Below, one piece after another: positions 6,522-10,595 of a DNA stretch of 10,595 nt (its first letter is position 1; the number at the start of each line of letters is the position of its first letter). Below the pieces are notes generated by a model, which had not been told where the DNA came from, did not search any database, and saw only the letters and a program-made list of their open reading frames with translations. Position numbers and translations under genes: made by a program. Origin of the DNA: Gemmatimonadota bacterium (GTDB lineage Bacteria; Gemmatimonadota; Gemmatimonadetes; Longimicrobiales; Longimicrobiaceae); assembly GCA_019348265.1 (NCBI GenBank), contig JAHWJV010000079.1, positions 1-10,595 of the forward strand. The letters run 5' to 3'.

Positions 6522-7544
6522 ATGAAGCTACAGCAGCTGATCCACGCGGCCATGGAGCGACCCCTCTCCGCGGAAGAGGCGGGCAGCGCGTTCGACGAGA
6601 TCATGGAGGGGGGGGCCACCCCGGTGCAGATCGCGGCGCTCCTCGTCGGAATCCGTATGCGCGGCGCAGCGGCCGAAGAAGTCGCCGGAGGCGTTCAGGC
6701 GCTGCGGCGCGCCATGGTCCCCGTCCTGGTTCGCGATGGCGATGAAGTGGTGGATACCTGCGGGACGGGGGGCGGAAAGATAGGTACCTTCAACATCTCG
6801 ACGGCCGCGGCATTCGTCGCCGCGGGCGTCGGGGTACGCGTCGCGAAGCATGGCAACCGGAGCTTCACCTCCCGCTGCGGCAGCGCGGACCTCCTGGAGA
6901 GCTTCGGCGTGCCGCTCGACCTCACGCCGGAGCAGGAGGCGGCGGTGCTGGAGAGCGCGGGGATCGTGTTCATGTTCGCCCCGCACCACCATCCGGCGAT
7001 GCGGCACGTGGCGCCGGTGCGCAAGGAGCTCGGCGTTCCCACGATCATGAACGTGCTGGGCCCCCTCACCAACCCCGCCGGCGCGCGCCGCCAGGTGGTC
7101 GGCGTGGCCGATCCGGCGCTGCTCCCGCTGGTCGCCAGTGCTCTCCGCGTGCTCGGCCACACCCGCGCGCTCGTCGTCCACGGGGAGCCGGGCATGGACG
7201 AGCTCAGCCCGATGGGGCCGACACGGATCATCGAGCTCCGCGACGGCGAGCTGACAGAGTCGGTGTTCGACCCCCGGGCCGAGCTCGGATGGGAGCAGTA
7301 CGCTGCGGACGGCCTCGCGGGAGCGGGGCCTGAGGAGAACGCGGAGCTGGTGGAGGGGGTGCTGAAGGGAGAGATCGCCGGGGCTCCGCGCGCCGCGGTC
7401 GTGCTGAACGCCGCCGCCGCCCTGCTGGTCGCCGGACGAGTCGACAATCTGCCGGATGGTGTGCTGATCGCGCAGGGCGCGGTCAGCTCCGGCGCCGGCT
7501 GGGACCGCGTGGAGCGGCTAAGGGACGTCTCGCGCCGGGTCTGA
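6522..7544 (+). CDS. trpD: Anthranilate phosphoribosyltransferase
   Basis: Transfers the phosphoribosyl group of PRPP to anthranilate, the second step of tryptophan synthesis; cytosolic dimer. The 340 residues fit the family. Motifs seen: an N-terminal helical domain with the GGATPVQIAALLVGIRMRG block (30-48), the PRPP loop DTCGTGGG (78-85), NISTAAAFVAA (91-101), KHGNRSFTSRCGSAD (109-123), HHPAMRHVAPVRKELG with the anthranilate-binding Arg167, NVLGPLTNP (177-185) and the metal-binding Asp226-Glu227 in GMDELSP. It is a stand-alone TrpD with no TrpG fusion. trpE and trpG are not adjacent; the upstream neighbour is truA, transcribed away. The Shine-Dalgarno is weak (GACGAG upstream of ATG). A run of eight G at 6608-6615 (codons 29-32) is a possible slippage site. 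trpC is separated from it by the minus-strand lexA unit. Confidence 0.96.
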   Translation: MKLQQLIHAAMERPLSAEEAGSAFDEIMEGGATPVQIAALLVGIRMRGAAAEEVAGGVQALRRAMVPVLVRDGDEVVDTCGTGGGKIGTFNISTAAAFVAAGVGVRVAKHGNRSFTSRCGSADLLESFGVPLDLTPEQEAAVLESAGIVFMFAPHHHPAMRHVAPVRKELGVPTIMNVLGPLTNPAGARRQVVGVADPALLPLVASALRVLGHTRALVVHGEPGMDELSPMGPTRIIELRDGELTESVFDPRAELGWEQYAADGLAGAGPEENAELVEGVLKGEIAGAPRAAVVLNAAAALLVAGRVDNLPDGVLIAQGAVSSGAGWDRVERLRDVSRRV

Positions 7545-7560
7545 TCCCCGGCGCCGAGCC

Positions 7561-7704
7561 TCAGTTCTCGAAGACCGCCCGCAGCTCCCAGGGGCCAGGA
7601 AAGGGAGGCGCCGCGACCGAGGGGGCGAACACCAGGCGCCGTTCGCCCTTGCTGATCCGGCCGACCACGAAAACCGCATGCACTCCGCCATTCATCTTCT
7701 TCAT
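7561..7704 (-). CDS. Small hypothetical protein (47 aa) downstream of lexA
   Basis: A short frame with ATG at 7704-7702 and TGA at 7563-7561. The protein begins MKKMNGGVHAVFVVGRISKG, continues with an RRLVFAPS stretch and ends PFPGPWELRAVFEN. I do not recognise it. About 85 percent of its codons end in G or C, as in the neighbouring genes, and it fills most of the space between lexA and trpD, which favours real coding. Against it: no clear Shine-Dalgarno, only 47 codons, and a second possible ATG at codon 4. It starts 43 nt after the lexA stop with no obvious terminator between, so it could share the lexA message. It has no membrane segment or signal peptide. It could also be the remnant of a longer gene. 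Confidence 0.4.
   Translation of the reverse strand: MKKMNGGVHAVFVVGRISKGERRLVFAPSVAAPPFPGPWELRAVFEN
7623..7648. repeat. Inverted repeat between trpD and lexA (inside the small frame)
   Basis: GGGCGAAC (7623-7630) and GTTCGCCC (7641-7648) are perfect 8-bp arms around a 10-nt loop that itself contains GGCGCC. It lies 79 nt past the trpD stop, between convergent genes, where a two-way terminator would be useful. Neither strand has a T-run after it, so it is at best a Rho-dependent or pausing element, or a by-product of coding. Confidence 0.3.
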
Positions 7705-7747
7705 CCCGCGTCGACGTACCTGTTGATGGTTGCTGGGAAGGCCCTGC

Positions 7748-8350
7748 TCAGTACTTCCGGATCACCGCGATGACGATTCCCTGGATCTGCACCTCTTCCG
7801 CCGGGAAGTACATCGGCTGCATCGTCACGTTCGCCGGCTGAAGCCGAATGCGGCCGTCACGCTCGCGGTAGAACTTCTTCACCGTCGCTGACTCGCCACC
7901 CACCAGAGCGACCACCATCTCACCGTTCTCCGCCGTCTGCCGCGAGTTGACCACGATGTAGTCCCCATCGCGGATCTGCTCCTCCACCATCGAGTCACCC
8001 TTCACCCGAAGCACATAGTTGCTCCCCGCGCGAAGCATGTCGTGCGGCACTGCCAGCGATTCGTTCTGCGACACCGCCTCGATCGGAAGACCCGCCGCCA
8101 CGCTGCCGAGAAGTGGAAGCTCCACCGCCAGCGTACCTTCGGCGGCAACCAGCTCCAGAGAGCGGCTCTTGTTGTAGTTCTTCCGCAAATACCCCTTTGT
8201 CTCCAGATTACTCAGGTGCTCGTGCACCGTCGCCAGGGAGGAGTACCCGAAGTTCTCGGCGATCTCCTCGAAGCTGGGGGAGTATCCCTCCGCGTCGATG
8301 AAGTTCTGCACGTAGTCCAGGATCTGTCTCTGCCGTTTCGTGAGCGCCAT
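7748..8350 (-). CDS. lexA: LexA SOS repressor
   Basis: Dimeric repressor of DNA-damage genes that cuts itself when bound to RecA filaments. Its 200 residues are of normal length. The N-terminal winged helix-turn-helix covers about 1-65: LTKRQRQILDYVQNFI, YSPSFEEIAENFG and the recognition helix SSLATVHEHLSNLETKG. The C-terminal S24 protease domain has the cleavage site VAAGLPIEA (Ala86-Gly87), the nucleophile Ser120 in KGDSM and the general base Lys158 in ATVKKFY. All parts needed for self-cleavage are present. The ATG at 8350-8348 gives the family N-terminus MALTKRQRQ; a longer frame up to 8524 would run through the promoter and into trpC. No Shine-Dalgarno precedes the ATG. It is transcribed divergently from trpC and probably represses itself through the repeats at 8382-8424. 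Confidence 0.97.
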   Translation of the reverse strand: MALTKRQRQILDYVQNFIDAEGYSPSFEEIAENFGYSSLATVHEHLSNLETKGYLRKNYNKSRSLELVAAEGTLAVELPLLGSVAAGLPIEAVSQNESLAVPHDMLRAGSNYVLRVKGDSMVEEQIRDGDYIVVNSRQTAENGEMVVALVGGESATVKKFYRERDGRIRLQPANVTMQPMYFPAEEVQIQGIVIAVIRKY

Positions 8351-8381
8351 GGTCGGGTCGGTTGGTGGAGCACGGATCGGG

Positions 8382-8424
8382 CCGAATAGAGACCGAAAAG
8401 CAATATACCCGAAGTAATGCCGAA
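8382..8424 (-). promoter_or_regulatory. Candidate LexA operators: two direct-repeat pairs TTCGG-N6-TTCGG around the lexA -10
   Basis: On the plus strand CCGAA occurs at 8382-8386, 8393-8397, 8409-8413 and 8420-8424, with spacings 11, 16 and 11. On the lexA coding strand this reads as TTCGG-N6-TTCGG twice, one pair between the -35 and -10 boxes and one over the start point. Alphaproteobacterial LexA is known to bind GTTC-N7-GTTC, also with an 11-bp period. A direct-repeat operator is thus known in the family. Assignment to LexA here is inference. Confidence 0.4.
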
Positions 8425-8430
8425 GGGCAA
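8402..8430 (-). promoter_or_regulatory. Promoter of lexA
   Basis: On the minus strand TTGCCC (8430-8425), a 17-nt spacer and TATATT (8407-8402). Transcription would start near 8395, with a leader of about 45 nt before the lexA ATG. The -10 is strong and the spacing ideal. The -35 ends only 14 nt before the chosen trpC ATG, so the promoter occupies the whole trpC leader region. I found no convincing plus-strand promoter for trpC in this gap. Confidence 0.6.
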
Positions 8431-8443
8431 GCATATCTTTCGT

Positions 8444-9256
8444 ATGACCATTTCCTCCGAGCCGACGGTGCTGGATCGGATCCTCGCGACCAAGCGCGAG
8501 GAGGTGGCGGAGCTCGCACCTCAACGCGAGACGCTCCGGGATCGCGCTCGCGATCTCCCGCCCGCGCGTGGGTTCGGGTCGGCGCTACGGGTTCCGGGAA
8601 CGGTGCAGGTGCTCGCCGAGATCAAGCGCCGGTCTCCGTCGGCGGGCCCGATCCGCCCCGACGCGGACGCGGCCGCGATCGCGCGCGATTACCGGGCCGG
8701 CGGCGCCGCGGCGCTGTCGGTGCTGACCGACCGGTCGTACTTCGGCGGGAGCCTCGCCGTCCTGGAGGAGGTTCGGGCTGCGGTGGAGCTGCCGCTGTTG
8801 AGAAAGGACTTCATCATCGACCCGGTGCAGGTCTGGGAAGCGCGCGCGGCCGGCGCCGATGCGATCCTGCTGATCGTACGTGCGCTCGAGCCGGACCAGC
8901 TTTCGGAGCTTCTGGGCCTGGCGGAGGAGTCGGGGTTGGATACCTTGATCGAGGTCCACGACAGCGCCGAGCTCGAGCTGGCCGTCACAGCGGGCGGGCG
9001 GTTGATCGGCGTGAACAACCGCGACCTGGCGACCTTCCGCACGGATCTGGAGCTCAGCGTCCGCCTTGCCGCGGAGATCCCGGCCGACATCACGCTGGTC
9101 GCGGAAAGTGGAATTCGTACGGCGGAGGACGTGCGGCGGCTGGGGGAGAGCGGCGTCGACGCGGTTCTCGTCGGCGAGTCGCTGATGCGGCAGGAGGACG
9201 TCCGGGCAGCGGTGTCGGCGCTGACCGGCCAGCCCAGCTCCCCGCGAAGTCGTTGA
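8444..9256 (+). CDS. trpC: Indole-3-glycerol phosphate synthase
   Basis: Closes the indole ring of CdRP to give indole-3-glycerol phosphate, the fourth step of tryptophan synthesis. Single-domain TIM barrel of 270 residues. Motifs and the corresponding active-site residues are ILATKREEV (13-21), VLAEIKRRSPSAG (56-68, Glu59 and Lys61), LLRKDFIIDP (118-127, Lys121), LIEVHD (Glu170), IGVNNRDL (Asn191) and VAESGI (Glu221, Ser222). Spacing agrees with the residues known from the Sulfolobus enzyme. I chose the ATG at 8444 because the family N-terminus starts just before VLDRILATKREEV. An ATG at 8417 would add nine residues and place the lexA -35 inside the gene. No Shine-Dalgarno fits either start well (AAGGG lies 16 nt before 8444). 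It is divergent from lexA, and its stop overlaps the trpF start. Confidence 0.95.
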   Translation: MTISSEPTVLDRILATKREEVAELAPQRETLRDRARDLPPARGFGSALRVPGTVQVLAEIKRRSPSAGPIRPDADAAAIARDYRAGGAAALSVLTDRSYFGGSLAVLEEVRAAVELPLLRKDFIIDPVQVWEARAAGADAILLIVRALEPDQLSELLGLAEESGLDTLIEVHDSAELELAVTAGGRLIGVNNRDLATFRTDLELSVRLAAEIPADITLVAESGIRTAEDVRRLGESGVDAVLVGESLMRQEDVRAAVSALTGQPSSPRSR

Positions 9257-9906
9257 TCTCCGCTCCCACCATAAAGATCTGCGGGCTGACCCGACGCTCG
9301 GACGCGGAGCTCGCCGCCGCGGCGGGCGCCGATTATGGCGGTGCCATCCTGGCACCGAACGGCAAACGGTCGATCACCGCAGAGGCAGCCGCTGAGATCT
9401 TCGCGGATCTCCCTCTGAACCGCGTGGGCGTGTTCGTCGACGCGAGCGTCGAGGAGACCTCCCGAGCCGCGCGAGCCGCGCGGCTCGACGTCCTCCAGCT
9501 GCACGGCCAGGAGACGGCGGAGACGATCCGCGCCCTGCGGTCGGCGGGAAGCTGGGTGATCTGGAAGGCTATTCGTCTCCGCGACCCGGACGACCTGACG
9601 CGGGCGCTGGAACGGTTCGACGGGATCGTGGACGGCCTGCTCATCGACGGGTGGTCTCCCGTCGCCCCCGGTGGAACCGGGACCTCTTTCGACTGGGATG
9701 CCCTCGCCTCCACGCGGGCGCACATCCCCGACACTCTACCGCTCATCCTGGCCGGTGGCCTGAACTCCGGCAACGTAGCGCGTGCGATCGCCTTACTTCG
9801 TCCTTCCGTGGTGGACGTCAGCTCCGGCGTGGAGCTTTCCCCCGGGGTGAAGGACCCCGCGGCCGTTCCCGCGTTCATCGCGGCGGCCCGCGGACTCTCG
9901 AGCTGA
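9253..9906 (+). CDS. trpF: Phosphoribosylanthranilate isomerase
   Basis: Amadori isomerisation of phosphoribosylanthranilate to CdRP, the third tryptophan step. TIM barrel of 217 residues (family about 200-215). Seen: IKICGLTR near the start with catalytic Cys10, NRVGVFVDAS, LDVLQLHGQE, KAIR, LLIDG with catalytic Asp132, PGGTGTSFDW, ILAGGLNSGNV and VDVSSGVELSPGVKD. There is no ATG near the start. The TTG at 9253-9255 overlaps the trpC stop as TTGA, giving an N-terminus only seven residues before KICG, so I take it as the start with translational coupling. Codons upstream in the same frame belong to the trpC region and are not family-like. The loop GADYGGAILAPNGKRSI differs slightly from the common G-F-x-F-x-P-x-S-x-R-x-I pattern but keeps its shape. 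trpB follows after 12 nt. Confidence 0.94.
   Translation: MISAPTIKICGLTRRSDAELAAAAGADYGGAILAPNGKRSITAEAAAEIFADLPLNRVGVFVDASVEETSRAARAARLDVLQLHGQETAETIRALRSAGSWVIWKAIRLRDPDDLTRALERFDGIVDGLLIDGWSPVAPGGTGTSFDWDALASTRAHIPDTLPLILAGGLNSGNVARAIALLRPSVVDVSSGVELSPGVKDPAAVPAFIAAARGLSS
9463..9487. repeat. Tandem 9-mer and 16-bp palindrome inside trpF
   Basis: CGAGCCGCG is repeated in tandem (9463-9471, 9472-9480). The second copy continues into CGGCTCG to form a perfect 16-bp palindrome (9472-9487). In frame it encodes Arg-Ala-Ala twice and then Arg-Leu, on the helix before LDVLQLHG. Probably a GC-rich coding accident or a local duplication; no function is assigned. Confidence 0.4.
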
Positions 9907-9918
9907 ATACAATCACCG

Positions 9919-10595
9919 ATGTCTGCTACGATCTCTCCGCCGGACGACAAGACCGGCTGGTTCGGCCAGTTCGGGGGGCGCTACGTTCCCGAGACGCTGG
10001 TCACGGCGCTCGACGAGCTGATCGACGTGTATGCCACCGCGGCCGCGGATCCCACCTTTTGGGACGAGCTCCGCGCGCTCTGGAAGGACTACTCGGGGCG
10101 TCCGACGCCGCTGTATCTCGCCCGTCGGCTCAGCGACGCGGTGGGTGGTGTCGATATTTATCTGAAGCGCGAGGACCTGAACCATACGGGCTCGCACAAG
10201 ATCAACAACGCGCTGGGCCAGGCGCTCCTCGCTCGGCGGATGGGAAAACGCCGGATCATCGCGGAGACGGGTGCTGGGCAGCACGGTGTCGCCACCGCGA
10301 CGGTGTGCGCGCTCTTCGGGATGGACTGCGTGGTCTACATGGGCGAGGAAGACGTGCGGCGTCAGGCGCTGAACGTCTACCGTATGCACCTGCTCGGGGC
10401 GGAGGTCCGCCCGGTGTCGAGCGGCACCCGGACGCTGAAGGATGCGACCAACGAAGCCATCCGCGACTGGGTCACCAACGTGACCGAGACGCACTACATC
10501 ATCGGCTCGGTGGTCGGGCCGGACCCGTATCCGCGGATGGTGCGCGACTTCCAGTCGGTGATCGGCCGGGAGGCGCGGGAGCAGATCCAGACGGT
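9919..10595 (+). CDS. trpB: Tryptophan synthase beta chain (partial, C-terminus beyond right edge)
   Basis: PLP enzyme that condenses indole with serine to tryptophan in the alpha2-beta2 complex. About 225 residues are visible of a family with about 400. Canonical TrpB1-type N-terminus: GWFGQFGGRYVPETL (13-27), RPTPLYLA, then KREDLNHTGSHKINN with the PLP-binding Lys94, and AETGAGQHGVATA with catalytic Glu116. The distance Lys to Glu, 22 residues, equals that of E. coli TrpB (87 and 109). MGEEDVRRQALNVYRM and the VVGPDPYP block follow before the edge. The ATG at 9919 lies 12 nt after the trpF stop, with no Shine-Dalgarno in the gap (AATACAATCACCG). The glycine-rich phosphate site lies beyond the window. 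trpA is expected next, but this is not seen. Confidence 0.97.
   Translation, partial: MSATISPPDDKTGWFGQFGGRYVPETLVTALDELIDVYATAAADPTFWDELRALWKDYSGRPTPLYLARRLSDAVGGVDIYLKREDLNHTGSHKINNALGQALLARRMGKRRIIAETGAGQHGVATATVCALFGMDCVVYMGEEDVRRQALNVYRMHLLGAEVRPVSSGTRTLKDATNEAIRDWVTNVTETHYIIGSVVGPDPYPRMVRDFQSVIGREAREQIQT

Noticed and set aside
8431..8446. Imperfect palindrome CATA-N7-TATG near the trpC start, considered as a LexA box
   Set aside because: The arms are only 4 bp and lie upstream of the lexA -35. The direct repeats around the -10 are the better operator candidate.
8351..8524. Longer lexA start giving 258 residues
   Set aside because: The extension crosses the lexA promoter and the trpC start, and the family N-terminus MALTKRQRQ begins at 8350.
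8362..9252. A 514-residue plus-strand frame ending with TrpF, which could be read as a fusion
   Set aside because: Its first 297 codons are trpC read in the wrong frame. Only the part from 9253 is TrpF, so there is no fusion protein.
1..10595. CRISPR arrays, insertion sequences, phage or defence genes
   Set aside because: No spaced repeat array, transposase or integrase motif, or toxin/antitoxin or nuclease domain was found. The window is almost fully occupied by core metabolic genes.

Overview
This is a high-GC bacterial chromosomal window of ordinary housekeeping genes. I see no transposase, integrase, phage gene, tRNA, rRNA or CRISPR array. Both ends cut through genes: purQ on the left and trpB on the right. 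Taxonomy cannot be fixed from the sequence alone. The GC-rich codon use, the LexA type (start MALTKRQRQ, helix SSLATVHEHLSNLE) and the yeast-like purine enzymes make me think of the Gemmatimonadota/Acidobacteriota side of the tree. That is an impression, not a demonstration.

Left block, 1-6353, all on the minus strand. In transcription order it reads truA (tRNA pseudouridine synthase), purB (adenylosuccinate lyase), an M32 carboxypeptidase, purC (SAICAR synthetase), pssA (phosphatidylserine synthase), purS and purQ (two subunits of FGAM synthase). The genes are tightly packed: the junctions purB/M32, purC/pssA, pssA/purS and purS/purQ all overlap by 4 or 8 nt. The one real gap, 108 nt between the M32 gene and purC, holds a strong hairpin and a possible promoter. 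The block may therefore be two transcription units. Four genes serve de novo purine synthesis. truA, pssA and the peptidase are passengers from other pathways.

Centre, 6354-6521. This is a divergent promoter region with one TTGACA box on each strand. One reads left into truA, where the transcript would be almost leaderless. The other reads right into trpD, whose leader carries a perfect 7-bp hairpin.

Right block, 6522-10595. trpD, trpC, trpF and trpB lie on the plus strand (anthranilate phosphoribosyltransferase through the tryptophan synthase beta chain). The set is interrupted between trpD and trpC by lexA and a small 47-codon frame, both on the minus strand. lexA and trpC are divergent with only 93 nt between their starts. 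That gap contains a good lexA promoter whose -10 box is flanked by two pairs of direct repeats, TTCGG-N6-TTCGG, each with an 11-bp period. I read these as a candidate SOS operator of the direct-repeat kind, and consider this the most interesting signal in the window.

Several genes that follow a promoter or a gap (truA, lexA, trpC, purB, trpB) have no recognisable Shine-Dalgarno sequence. Some tightly overlapped ones (purQ, purS, M32) do. Three start codons are not ATG: GTG for purS and TTG for purC and trpF.
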